From Actinacidiphila acidipaludis (GTDB lineage: Bacteria > Actinomycetota > Actinomycetes > Streptomycetales > Streptomycetaceae): a stretch of DNA of 64,000 bases. Positions 1 to 7,913 of the stretch are shown here, one piece after another (positions within the stretch are counted from its first letter, which is position 1; every line of letters starts with the position of its first letter). The notes beneath the pieces are model-generated. The model did not search any database. It saw only the letters and a program-made list of their open reading frames with translations, and had not been told where the DNA came from. The DNA is taken from NCBI RefSeq assembly GCF_019890725.1, contig NZ_JAINZZ010000013.1, positions 1 through 64,000 on the forward strand, read 5' to 3'. A program made the translations under genes and the position numbers.

Positions 1-2
1 GG

Positions 3-278
3 CTACACGTACTCGGCGACGAACTCCGGCCGGTACTGGCTCTGGTAGCGGTCCAGTGCTTGTTGGAGCATCGTGGCGCCGTACGGCACATGCTCGCCGA
101 GCTGTGCCCACCCGACAAAGTGCAGGTGGTCCGGGATCTGGACCAAGCCGGTGATCGCATCCCAGAATGCATCCCAGTTCATGCCGTAGAAGCTGGGGAA
201 GCGCAGAGTAACCGCCAGCAGGGCATGCAATTCGCGTTCGTCGCCGACTGCGCCGACATCGATCGTGATCACGCTCAC
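3..278 (-). CDS. Barstar-family ribonuclease inhibitor-like protein
   Basis: This is a small (about 91 aa) acidic protein. The run FPSFYGMNWDAFWDAITG followed by IPDHLHFVGWAQL matches the barstar fold core, in which the helix after YGxNWDAFWD plugs a barnase-type RNase active site. Barstars are cytoplasmic inhibitors, usually paired with a secreted or polymorphic-toxin RNase; no barnase-like gene is visible nearby, so this could be an orphan immunity gene. The likely start is GTG at 278, or the in-frame GTG two codons later (272), which has better spacing from an AAGGA ribosome site. The TAG stop lies at the window edge, so the gene is complete. The family call is by motif; the role is inferred. 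Confidence 0.75.
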   Translation of the reverse strand: MSVITIDVGAVGDERELHALLAVTLRFPSFYGMNWDAFWDAITGLVQIPDHLHFVGWAQLGEHVPYGATMLQQALDRYQSQYRPEFVAEYV

Positions 279-374
279 GATCCTTGCAGATGGTGGACTC
301 GGCCACGCCCGCGGCGACGCGAGACGGAAACCGCAAGATGGGCTCAATCTCGCCCTACTACGTTCCGTGGTTGC

Positions 375-947
375 GTGCTCACACTCGAAGGCATGGGTGG
401 TGGGCGCACCGAACAGCGGCACGTGTGTGAGGAATGCGGCGACCCGAGCCGGCCGGCGCAGGAGCGCGGGGTGGCGATACCGCTTGGGGTGGTGCGGTGC
501 GATCCGTGTTGGGAGCGGCTGGCCAACGAGCTGGCGGAGATCGACGGAGTCACGGACCGCCCGACGCCTGAGCCGGATGCCGAAAGCACCAGGTGGATCG
601 AGCCCGACAACGAGTGCCCACGGTGCGGCATGGAGGTGCGACCTGTGCGCACCAACTACGACCGTTGGGTGAACCTGGCCACCAGCCCGATGCGGGCCAA
701 GGAGGTGCCCCGGCCGTACAGGTGGCGGGTGAGGACACTCACCGCTCGGCATTCCGCGTACCCGATCGGCGTGATCGCGGTGAAGGTCAGCGGGATCGAG
801 CCGCTGCCCGACGACCCCGTGACGCCGGCCCACACCGTCGTCTGCGCGGACCCGGTCGCGATCGAAGAGGTACGACGAGCCCGGCTGGCCGAGGTGGAAC
901 GCCAATACCGATTGCCCCCATCCGTCGGGGAGTTCGAGGATGAGTAG
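375..947 (+). CDS. DUF6083-like cysteine-pair protein, function unknown
   Basis: About 190 aa. It has two Cys pairs, CEECG near the N-terminus and CPRCG in the middle, plus CDPCW, suggesting one or more zinc ribbons. The segment TNYDRWVNL followed by VPRPYRWRV resembles the YDRWV/RWR core of Streptomyces DUF6083 proteins, which have no assigned function and are common in accessory regions. Possible starts are GTG 375 or ATG 393 (GAAGG lies just upstream of the ATG). It is divergent from the barstar gene. Family assignment is from memory and moderate; no role is proposed. Confidence 0.6.
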   Translation: MLTLEGMGGGRTEQRHVCEECGDPSRPAQERGVAIPLGVVRCDPCWERLANELAEIDGVTDRPTPEPDAESTRWIEPDNECPRCGMEVRPVRTNYDRWVNLATSPMRAKEVPRPYRWRVRTLTARHSAYPIGVIAVKVSGIEPLPDDPVTPAHTVVCADPVAIEEVRRARLAEVERQYRLPPSVGEFEDE

Positions 948-1148
948 CGGGTGTGCCCCGCGTGCCCGCTGTGTGCCCGTCTGACGGGCCAACAAGGGGG
1001 AACCACGGGGAACAGCGGGCCGGACGCCCCGAAGGCCCTGGACGGGGCCGTAAGAGGTCACCACGGGAGCACCGCACTGGTCTTCCAAACTAGGGTCCGG
1101 TGACGGGTGTTGGCTGACCAGCCCGGCCGAGCCGATGCTGGAGCATTG

Positions 1149-1213
1149 CGCCCCGCCGAACAGCAAGAGGAGCACGTCGCGCCGTGCTGCTCCTCTTGCT
1201 GTTCGGCGGGGCG
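1149..1213. repeat. 26-bp perfect inverted repeat
   Basis: The arms 1149-1174 and 1188-1213 are exact reverse complements with a 13-nt loop (1175-1187). The sequence could fold into a very stable RNA hairpin. It lies about 200 bp after the DUF6083-like gene and about 200 bp before the small membrane protein gene. No U-tract follows, so it may be a Streptomyces-type terminator or a processed RNA hairpin. The rest of 948-1420 shows no gene that I can support. Confidence 0.7.
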
Positions 1214-1420
1214 TCGGACGCTTGAGCCGGACGTGAGCCAGGCGTGAGCCGGACGGATTTGATCGTTTACAACGCTCTGACCTGCACTGAGACGGGCTGA
1301 GCCGCTTGAGCCGCGATATTTTGAAAAGTAGCCTGCTTGGGAGTTCAGATGTCCAGGGCAGGGGCGGCCGTTGGAGCACCACCGCGGGTTGCTCTGGTGT
1401 AGGCCGATAGAGTTACGGCC

Positions 1421-1777
1421 ATGTGGAGCATGGTTGGCCGCTTCGGCCGCCGGCCGCGCCAGGACCCTGCGCGTCCGGTGAGCCTCCAGAAACAGCCCGG
1501 GGGGCAGCCGCCTGCACTGCCAGCCAGCAACAGCGCCCAGCGCCTCTCCCGGCGGGAAAGGGCGGCGCGTGTTTTTAAGGGTCTCCGGGCGGCCTCTGCC
1601 AGCGTCCCTCCTCTGCTCTGGTTCGCCGTGACAGCGAGCACCCACCACGGTGGCGCGCGAATCCTCTCTGCTTGTGCGGCGACAATCCTTCTGACACTCG
1701 GGGTCATGGGCTTCGTTGAGCAGGTCCGTCCTGGCCCCAAGAGGCGCAAGTCAGGCGAGCGAGACGGCCTCAGCTAG
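1421..1777 (+). CDS. Small putative membrane protein, function unknown
   Basis: 118 aa. A basic, Pro/Arg-rich N-terminus (about residues 1-60) is followed by a hydrophobic stretch around residues 63-98 that could hold one or two membrane helices, and then a basic tail. No ribosome site precedes ATG 1421. A TAGAGT sequence at 1408-1413, seven bases upstream, would suit a -10 element and a leaderless transcript. Codon third positions are less GC-biased than in the core genes, in keeping with the accessory patch. No family is recognised; it may not be a real gene. Confidence 0.45.
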   Translation: MWSMVGRFGRRPRQDPARPVSLQKQPGGQPPALPASNSAQRLSRRERAARVFKGLRAASASVPPLLWFAVTASTHHGGARILSACAATILLTLGVMGFVEQVRPGPKRRKSGERDGLS

Positions 1778-1898
1778 TCCACCTATCCCTGCCTAGGAAG
1801 CTCCCGCCGACACGTGGCTGCACTCGGGCTCAGGCTGTGCCCGGGCCTTGCTGCCCCGTGCTGAAACGCCCCACGGACACCCCCGGGCCCGCTGTCGC

Positions 1899-2032
1899 GG
1901 TCCGGGCGCCACTGGTACGGCGGACTCGCGACCGAAGGGCGTCCGCCCGTGGGGCGTCCTTCTTGTCTTGCGTTTCAGGTGTGGGCTAGCAACGGGTGGC
2001 AGTACGCCCTCCGCGGGCCGTTTCGGGCGTTT
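1899..2032. repeat. Accessory repeat element, copy 1
   Basis: About 134 bp, clearly related to the element at 2976-3113. Shared blocks include GCGACCGAAGGGCGTCCGCC, GTCTTGCGTTTCAGGTG and GCGGGCCGTTTCGGGC. The block at 1933-1961 can fold into an 11-bp stem with two G-U pairs and a 7-nt loop. It does not encode an obvious protein. It precedes the secreted ricin-type gene, while copy 2 follows that gene's start side, so the pair brackets the gene in direct orientation. The rest of 1778-2215 shows no gene. Confidence 0.65.
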
Positions 2033-2215
2033 AAGGGCGACCGTCGCAGTCGCTTTCATGCAGATAGCGATGGTTTCCCCGGTGGTGAGATCGCTAGCGG
2101 TAATCAGCGGACAGTCCGCTGTGCACGGAGAGACCACCCCGGTGTCCCGAAGGGGCCTCTCCGTGGGATCGGGCGGGAAAGCTAGTTATTCGTGCGTCGG
2201 TTTATCCAGTGCGCG

Positions 2216-2707
2216 TCAGGGGGCGGAGACCCAGTTCCAGCGCGTATAGTTGCCACTGTTCTCGTAGCAGTACGGCACAGTGTCGGTCGACGCATAGTGT
2301 CCGATGTAGCAGATGGGACTGCTGTTCCCGATCGGATAGCTGGAGCCAACAGCAGTGTTCTCGTAGATGTTGTACGGCAGTTCGGTGGTGCAGCTCACTG
2401 TCACTACATCATGGGGGATGTCGCCTGATTCCTTGGGTACGCCAAGGCATGTTGTGGCTAGTCCACTGAAGACGAGAGCCACGTGTCCCTGCGTCCGGCC
2501 CCATTTCTGGTAGGCGTTGCTTGAATCACAGGTGACCATTCTGACCAGCACCGGTTTTCCCGTTGTGCTGCCTTGGATGCATTTTCCGGTGGCCACGTTC
2601 TTAAGGAGGTACGAGTCGCTGGCGGCGGCAGGCTGCGCGCCCAGCATTACGGATGATCCGGCTAGCAGAGCCAAAGTCCCCAAAGCGGTCCCGAGGGCTC
2701 GTCTCAT
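2216..2707 (-). CDS. Secreted ricin-type beta-trefoil-like protein
   Basis: 163 aa from ATG 2707, which has GAGAGG upstream at good spacing; an in-frame ATG at 2767 lacks support. The N-terminus MRRALGTALGTLALLAG...AQPAAAS is a Sec signal peptide with cleavage near AAA-SDS. The mature part begins YLLKNVATGKCI and contains AYQKWGR, resembling the repeat core of RICIN-type carbohydrate-binding domains. Six cysteines may form disulfides. Such small secreted proteins often bind glycans or accompany enzymes. The gene sits between two copies of a non-coding repeat. Substrate is unknown. Confidence 0.65.
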   Translation of the reverse strand: MRRALGTALGTLALLAGSSVMLGAQPAAASDSYLLKNVATGKCIQGSTTGKPVLVRMVTCDSSNAYQKWGRTQGHVALVFSGLATTCLGVPKESGDIPHDVVTVSCTTELPYNIYENTAVGSSYPIGNSSPICYIGHYASTDTVPYCYENSGNYTRWNWVSAP

Positions 2708-2975
2708 TTGTTTTTCCTCTCGCTCGTGTGTAGGGAAATTATCGTCCTCGATCGTGGACGCCGCCATCGGAATGTTCCATTCCGTGCTGCGATTTCTGCG
2801 ATTTTCACCAAACCTTCACGAGAGTGGATTCGAAATGCCATTTTTACGCGAGATCATGATCTTTGTACCCTTGGTGCCACGTCGGTTATGGCAGCGCGAG
2901 CCCTGGACGCTGCGCACCACCCTTGCCGGGCGGCGAGCAAAGCGTGGAACTTGGCCCGGGGCCGGCGGCTCCCGG

Positions 2976-3113
2976 GGTTCGAACGCCATCGGTACGGCAG
3001 GGTGGCGACCGAAGGGCGTCCGCCGTAGGGCGGTCCTCCGTGTCTTGCGTTTCAGGTGGGGGCAGCGATGTCCGGGGGCGGCAGAACCCCCTCTGCGGGC
3101 CGCTTCGGGCATT
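2976..3113. repeat. Accessory repeat element, copy 2
   Basis: About 138 bp, homologous to copy 1 (1899-2032) in the same orientation. The conserved core holds a hairpin-capable stretch at 3012-3037, including CCGCC GTAG GGCGG, then GTCTTGCGTTTCAGGTG. Differences are spread along the element, including compensatory-looking changes in the hairpin, so this is not a recent duplication. No coding capacity is evident. The stretch 2708-2975 shows no other feature apart from the secreted-gene promoter region. Confidence 0.65.
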
Positions 3114-3125
3114 CCTAGACCGGGG

Positions 3126-3215
3126 TGCTAGCTGCTAGCGTGCAGGTCAGGGGGCATTTGCGTCGCTAGCGGGGTCGCTAACGCTAGCGACGTGGGTCGC
3201 TAGCGTTAGCGACCC
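3126..3215. promoter_or_regulatory. GCTAGC-rich palindrome cluster, candidate operator
   Basis: The motif GCTAGCG and variants recur at 3127-3140, 3163-3170 and 3174-3213. The longest structure has 20-bp arms, 3172-3191 and 3196-3215, exact reverse complements around a 4-nt spacer; each arm is itself near-palindromic. It ends directly upstream of an AGGAGG ribosome site (3216-3221) and a GTG start at 3226, the position expected for an operator. Which protein binds is unknown; GntR-type regulators and plasmid transfer functions use comparable sites. Confidence 0.55.
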
Positions 3216-3225
3216 AGGAGGACTC

Positions 3226-3369
3226 GTGCTGGGCCGTCTGTGGGCCGTCAAAGGGTCGCCAGTGACGCCGAACAACGACCATCAACGACTGATCTTGAGG
3301 CGACACGCGGCAGGTCAACTCTGTTACGCCTGGGACCGGCAGGGATCCGATTACAGCCTGATCACGTGA
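3226..3369 (+). CDS. Candidate 47-aa small protein after the palindromes
   Basis: GTG 3226 follows AGGAGG at 3216-3221 with 4-nt spacing. The 47 residues are polar and basic, with a central RLILRRHAAG segment and a C-terminal AWDRQGSDYSLIT. There is no signal peptide or recognised domain. The TGA stop lies inside the left arm of the hairpin at 3367-3420. It could be a short regulated peptide, or the 5' remnant of a longer gene lost from the accessory element. Support is the ribosome site and the upstream palindromes only. Confidence 0.3.
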   Translation: MLGRLWAVKGSPVTPNNDHQRLILRRHAAGQLCYAWDRQGSDYSLIT

Positions 3370-3420
3370 TGGCATCGGGAGGCTCTGTCGTCCCAGACGT
3401 GCCCTCCGGTCATGCCATCA
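3367..3420. terminator. Hairpin at the right edge of the accessory patch
   Basis: Arms TGATGGCAT (3367-3375) and ATGCCATCA (3412-3420) are perfect reverse complements. Inner pairing continues imperfectly (GGGAGG with CCTCC). It overlaps the stop codon of the 47-aa ORF and precedes the conserved membrane protein gene, so a terminator or a boundary structure fits. Confidence 0.4.
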
Positions 3421-3465
3421 TCAGGATCTAGCTACGGTGTCGGAGACTTGGGAGGGCGCGTGGCG

Positions 3466-4158
3466 ATGGCAGCCGGCCCACGCGACACCCCCCAGGGACG
3501 CGACACGGCGACCGGTTCGGGCACGTCCCGGGCGTCGCACGAGTCACACGAGCGCCACGCCTACCCGGACCCGCGTGTGCCGCGAGAGCCGGTCGACGCC
3601 AGGGATGCCGACGATCCCGCCGATCGGCCCGGCCCGGCCGCCGACCGGGCGGGCCGCACCGACCGGCACGGCCTCGACGAGCACGGCGGCGCCGCGGACC
3701 GGAACGGCTCAGGCGGCCTGGCCGGACCTGACGATCCGGTCCGGCCGCTCGAACCCCTGCCTCTGCTCGACGAGCTCGAACCGCTCGACTCCGCCGAGCC
3801 GTTGCCGTCCATGGAGGCGGGCCAGTCCTTCCGCGAGCTGCGCCCGGCCCGGCTGCTGCGCATCTGGCAGCTCGCACCGATCACGGCCCTCGCGGTCGGC
3901 GGATCGCTGATGTTCGCCTTCCCGCTGGCCTTCGAGTCGGGCGACGCCGGGCCCGTCGTCGCGATGCTCGGGCTGCTGCTGTGCCTCTGCGCGGCCGGCT
4001 GGGGTCTGATGGCCGCACGGCGCGCCGGGCAGACCTGGCCCGGACTGCCCCCGCGCGGTTCGGGCGCGCGCCCCGACTGGCGGTACGTCGCCGGGTACAC
4101 CGTGGTGATCGCGCTCCTCGCCCTCCTGGCCGTCTGGCGCGTGGCCCGGCTGCGCTAG
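3466..4158 (+). CDS. Conserved Streptomyces membrane protein with disordered N-terminus
   Basis: About 230 aa from ATG 3466 (GGGAGG upstream); GTG 3460 is also possible. Residues 1-125 are charged and low-complexity, dominated by Arg, Asp, Gly and Pro, and probably disordered. The remaining part has three hydrophobic segments, around ITALAVGGSLMFAFPL, VVAMLGLLLCLCAAGWG and YTVVIALLALLAVW. It lies upstream of dapF, co-directional, with about 107 bp between them. No enzymatic motif is seen; function unknown. Confidence 0.75.
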   Translation: MAAGPRDTPQGRDTATGSGTSRASHESHERHAYPDPRVPREPVDARDADDPADRPGPAADRAGRTDRHGLDEHGGAADRNGSGGLAGPDDPVRPLEPLPLLDELEPLDSAEPLPSMEAGQSFRELRPARLLRIWQLAPITALAVGGSLMFAFPLAFESGDAGPVVAMLGLLLCLCAAGWGLMAARRAGQTWPGLPPRGSGARPDWRYVAGYTVVIALLALLAVWRVARLR

Positions 4159-4204
4159 GGCCCACTCCGCGGCCCGGTACCCGCCGCCGGCCCGCTCGCG
4201 GAGG

Positions 4205-4213
4205 TTGTCCACA
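4205..4213 (+). promoter_or_regulatory. DnaA-box match TTGTCCACA
   Basis: A perfect match to the Streptomyces-preferred DnaA box lies in the leader region of dapF, 53 bp before its start. A single 9-mer can occur by chance; it is recorded because another pair occurs at 36565-36596. Confidence 0.3.
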
Positions 4214-4265
4214 GGTCACCGGGCTATCCCGGCGGCCGACCCGCCCCGCCGCGTACGATCGACTC

Positions 4266-5180
4266 GTGACTGAAGCGCACCACGGCACCCCTGACGCGTC
4301 CTCCCCGCTGCCCTTCCTGAAGGGGCACGGCACCGAGAACGACTTCGTGATCGTCCCCGACCCGGACGGTCTGCTCGACCTGTCCGCTTCCGACGTGGCC
4401 CGGCTGTGCGACCGCCGCGCCGGCATCGGAGGCGACGGGGTGCTGCGCGTGGTCCGCTCGTCGGCTCACCCCGAGGCGGCAGCCCTGGCCGCCGAGGCCG
4501 AATGGTTCATGGACTACCGCAACAGCGACGGCAGCATCGCCGAGATGTGCGGCAACGGCGTACGGGTCTTCGCCCGCTACCTGCGGCACGCCGGACTGGC
4601 CGAGGCCGGCGATCTGGCCGTGGCCACCCGTGCAGGCGTGCGCCAGGTGCACATAGCCAAGGACGGCGACGGCGGGACGCCGGGCCCGGTCACGGTCCGG
4701 ATGGGCCGCGCGGTGTTCCCGGGTGACCCGGTGACGGTGGCGGTCGGCGACCGAAGCTGGCCCGCCGTGCACGTCAGCATGGGCAACCCGCACGCCGTCG
4801 CGTTCGTGGACCACCTCGACGAGGCCGGCGCCCTGCTCGAAGCGCCCTCGGTGAGCCCGCAGTCGGCCTACCCCGACGGCACCAATGTGGAGTTCGTGGT
4901 GGACCGGGCCCCGCGCCACGTGGCCCTGCGCGTCCACGAGCGGGGCTCGGGCGAGACCCGCTCCTGCGGCACCGGCGCCTGCGCGGTGATGGTCGCCGCG
5001 GCCCGCCGCGACGGACTCGACCCCGCGGCCACGGGCAGCCAGGTGACCTACACCGTGGACGTTCCCGGCGGCCGCCTGGTCATCAGCGAGGACACCGACG
5101 GGATGATCGAGATGACCGGCCCGGCCGTGATCGTCGCGGAAGGCGTCATCGAGCGCGGCTGGCTCGCGGGCGGTCGCTGA
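4266..5180 (+). CDS. dapF: Diaminopimelate epimerase
   Basis: 304 aa. It interconverts LL- and meso-diaminopimelate in the cytosol for lysine and peptidoglycan synthesis; Streptomyces cell walls use LL-DAP. The two active-site cysteines are present: C95 in MCGNGVR and C234 in SCGTGAC. The substrate-binding N-terminal motif FLKGHGTENDF is intact. The start is GTG 4266, giving an N-terminus about 15 residues longer than minimal homologues. The two-fold DapF architecture and length are normal. It precedes the RSH gene, separated by a GC-rich inverted repeat. Confidence 0.97.
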   Translation: MTEAHHGTPDASSPLPFLKGHGTENDFVIVPDPDGLLDLSASDVARLCDRRAGIGGDGVLRVVRSSAHPEAAALAAEAEWFMDYRNSDGSIAEMCGNGVRVFARYLRHAGLAEAGDLAVATRAGVRQVHIAKDGDGGTPGPVTVRMGRAVFPGDPVTVAVGDRSWPAVHVSMGNPHAVAFVDHLDEAGALLEAPSVSPQSAYPDGTNVEFVVDRAPRHVALRVHERGSGETRSCGTGACAVMVAAARRDGLDPAATGSQVTYTVDVPGGRLVISEDTDGMIEMTGPAVIVAEGVIERGWLAGGR

Positions 5181-5248
5181 CCCCCCGGGGGGCCTCTCGC
5201 GTTCGCGCGGGCTTGCTCCGCCGGTCCGGGGCCGTTCACCGACGGCCC

Positions 5249-5266
5249 CCACCCACGGGTGGGTGG
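5249..5266. terminator. Inverted repeat after dapF
   Basis: CCACCCAC and GTGGGTGG are separated by only GG, which would fold as a 7-bp stem with a 4-nt loop. It lies 69 bp after the dapF stop and 180 bp before the RSH gene. There is no U-tract, as is usual in Streptomyces. Confidence 0.4.
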
Positions 5267-5444
5267 TCGGATCGGGACGTATGCGGGCATGATCCCCGTC
5301 CGGCTGTCCCTCGAACGGGTGATGGGAATCACTCTCGGCGAGAGCTCGACTGCCGCACGTGGTGGGCTCGATAGCATCAAGCACCGGCGCGGCCTCACCG
5401 GTCGTGGAGGGCTCCCGCAGCCGGTCCACGCTGCCGGAGGGCCG

Positions 5445-7658
5445 ATGAGCGCACACAACGCGGTGGACGCGGAACCGACCGCGGGGGAACCGCGGCGCAG
5501 TCTGCGCCGCATCGATCTGCGCCGCCTCAGCCGCGTGGCACTTCTGGGCGCGGGCGGCGGCAGCCGGGTGACCGACGCCATCGAGCACCTGGTCAAGGTC
5601 CATCGCGGCCGCCACCCGGAAGCCGGGGCTCCCGCCGTCGAGCAGCTGCGCAAGGCGTATGTGCTGGCCGAGTCCTCGCACCGCGGCCAGATGCGCAAGA
5701 GCGGCGAGCCGTACATCACGCACCCGCTCGCCGTGACCCTGATCCTGGCCGAACTCGGTGCAGAAACGACCACTCTGACGGCGTCCCTGCTGCACGACAC
5801 GGTCGAGGACACCGAGGTGACGCTCGATCAGGTCGAGCGCGAGTTCGGCGCCGAGGTGAGCTATCTCGTCGACGGCGTCACCAAGCTGGAGAAGGTGGAC
5901 TACGGGGCCGCCGCGGAGCCGGAGACGTTCCGCAAGATGCTGGTCGCGACGGGCAACGACGTCCGGGTGATGTCGATCAAACTCGCCGACCGGCTGCACA
6001 ACATGCGCACGCTGGGCGTGATGCGCCCGGACAAGCAGGCGCGGATCGCCAAGGTCACGCGTGATGTGCTGATCCCGCTCGCCGAACGGCTCGGGGTGCA
6101 GGCGCTCAAGAGCGAGCTCGAGGACCTGGTCTTCGCGATCCTCCATCCCGAGGAGTACGCCCGGACCCGCGCCATGATCGAGGAGAACGCCGCCCGGCCG
6201 GACCCGCTGGCCGGAATCGCCGAGGAACTCAGGGGAGTGCTGCGGGACGCCGGGATCACCGCCGAGGTCGCCATCCGGCCCCGCCACGCCGTCTCGGTCC
6301 ACCGCCTGATGCTGAAACGTGGGGTCACCCGGCTCGGCGGCTGCGACTTCGGGCGCCTGCTGGTGGTGGTCAACGAGAACGCCGACTGTTACGCGGTCCT
6401 CGGCGAACTCCACACCTGCTTCATCCCGGTGATCGCCGAGTTCAAGGACTTCATCGCCGCGCCGAAGTTCAACCTGTACCAGTCGCTGCACACCGCGATC
6501 GCCGACCGCGAGGGGCGGATCGCCGAAGTGCTGGTGCGCACTCGGCGCATGCACCGCGTCGCCGAGGCCGGAGTCATCGCGCTCGGCGACCCGCACGCCG
6601 CCACCGAGGCCGCACAGGCCGCCGAACCCGAGCGCGCCGAGACCGCCACCGGTCACGGGGGCGGGCAGGGCGGCGGCTCCGCGAGCGACAGCCTGGGCGG
6701 TTCGGACCCGACCCGTCCCGGCTGGCTCGCCCGGCTGCTGGACTGGCAGCGCTCCGCCCCTGACCCCGACACCTTCTGGAGCGCCCTGCGCGACGACCTC
6801 GCCCAGGACCGCGAGATCACGGTGGTCACCGCGCAGGGCGAGGAGGCGTCCGGCACGCTGCGGCTGCCGGCCGGCGCGAGCTGCGTGGACGCCGCCTACG
6901 CCATGCACGGTGAGGCCGCCCACGCCTGCGTCGGCGCGCGGGTCAACGGCCGGCTCGCGCCGCTCGGCACCCGGCTGCGCGACGGCGACACCCTCCAGCT
7001 GCTCATGGACGACAGCGCCACCTCCGGGCCCGACCGCGACTGGCTGGAGCACGCCGCGACGCCCGGTGCGCGCATCGCCATCACTCGCTGGTTCAGCCAG
7101 CACCCGGTGGGTGAATCCCAGGACGCCCGGGAGGACGAGGCCCGGGCGATGCGGCCCGTGCCGGTCGCCGGGGCCGTGGTCGCCGCCGATCCCCTGGCGC
7201 TCACCGACCTGCCGGGCGCGGCCGTGCGACTGGCCCGCTGCTGTACGCCGGTGCCGCCGGACCACGTCATCGGGTTCGCCATCCGCGGCGGCACGGTCGC
7301 GGTGCACCGGGTGGAGTGCCCGTCAACCGGCCGGATGACCGCCGGCGGGCGGGCGCCGGTCCTGGTCCGCTGGCGCGAGGACCCGCCCGCGAGCGGCTAC
7401 CGCGCCACTGTGCTCGCGGAGGCGCTCAGCCGGCCCCGGCTGCTCGCCGACCTCACCGAGGCCATCGCAGGAGAGGGCGTCGGCATCGTGTCGGCGGCCG
7501 TGGAGCCCCCGCAGGAGCACCGGGTCCGCCACACCTACACCGTGGAGCTGCCGGACGCCGACGCGCTGTCCGCGCTGATGCGGGCCATGCGGGCGGTGCC
7601 GGGCGTCTACGACGTGTACCGGGCGCAGCTCGCTGTCACCGGCGTGACCCGGTACTGA
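5445..7658 (+). CDS. rshA: RelA/SpoT homologue (RshA-like) with degenerate synthetase motifs
   Basis: 737 aa from ATG 5445 with CGGAGG upstream. Domains: HD hydrolase about 65-215, with H93, H117-D118 and D182 intact; a synthetase-like domain about 275-370; an Ala/Gly-rich linker about 385-420; TGS; and a C-terminal ACT-type domain. In the synthetase part the usual YDxxAxRV strand reads CDFGRLLVVV (299-309), losing the conserved Arg, and the NGYQSLHT motif reads NLYQSLHT (343-350). The EVLVRT segment keeps its Glu. It may be mainly a (p)ppGpp hydrolase. The neighbourhood (dapF before, hflX after) matches S. coelicolor rshA rather than relA. Confidence 0.9.
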   Translation: MSAHNAVDAEPTAGEPRRSLRRIDLRRLSRVALLGAGGGSRVTDAIEHLVKVHRGRHPEAGAPAVEQLRKAYVLAESSHRGQMRKSGEPYITHPLAVTLILAELGAETTTLTASLLHDTVEDTEVTLDQVEREFGAEVSYLVDGVTKLEKVDYGAAAEPETFRKMLVATGNDVRVMSIKLADRLHNMRTLGVMRPDKQARIAKVTRDVLIPLAERLGVQALKSELEDLVFAILHPEEYARTRAMIEENAARPDPLAGIAEELRGVLRDAGITAEVAIRPRHAVSVHRLMLKRGVTRLGGCDFGRLLVVVNENADCYAVLGELHTCFIPVIAEFKDFIAAPKFNLYQSLHTAIADREGRIAEVLVRTRRMHRVAEAGVIALGDPHAATEAAQAAEPERAETATGHGGGQGGGSASDSLGGSDPTRPGWLARLLDWQRSAPDPDTFWSALRDDLAQDREITVVTAQGEEASGTLRLPAGASCVDAAYAMHGEAAHACVGARVNGRLAPLGTRLRDGDTLQLLMDDSATSGPDRDWLEHAATPGARIAITRWFSQHPVGESQDAREDEARAMRPVPVAGAVVAADPLALTDLPGAAVRLARCCTPVPPDHVIGFAIRGGTVAVHRVECPSTGRMTAGGRAPVLVRWREDPPASGYRATVLAEALSRPRLLADLTEAIAGEGVGIVSAAVEPPQEHRVRHTYTVELPDADALSALMRAMRAVPGVYDVYRAQLAVTGVTRY

Positions 7659-7913
7659 GCGCACGGTACCGACCCGTCCGGTTCCGCCGCTCCGGGTCCT
7701 GGGCGGTCCGTGCCCGGGCGCCCGCGTGACCACCGGGAATGCGACAGGCCGCCCCGGCGTTGTCACTGTCAGCGAGCCTTGCGCCTCCAGGTGCGGCTCG
7801 CGTTCGCGGACCGCCCGGGAAACCAGGTGACCGCTCCGGGAAGGCGTGCGACCATCGACAGTAACGGTGCGCAAGCGCGCCGCCCGACTCTGACCGAACG
7901 ACCAAAGGATCCA

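Noticed and set aside
2976..3000. GTTCGAAC resembling a tRNA T-loop
   Set aside because: No acceptor or anticodon stem can be folded around it; it belongs to the repeat element.
4224..7307. Long antisense ORF across dapF and the RSH gene
   Set aside because: High-GC shadow of well-supported genes on the other strand; no domain recognised.
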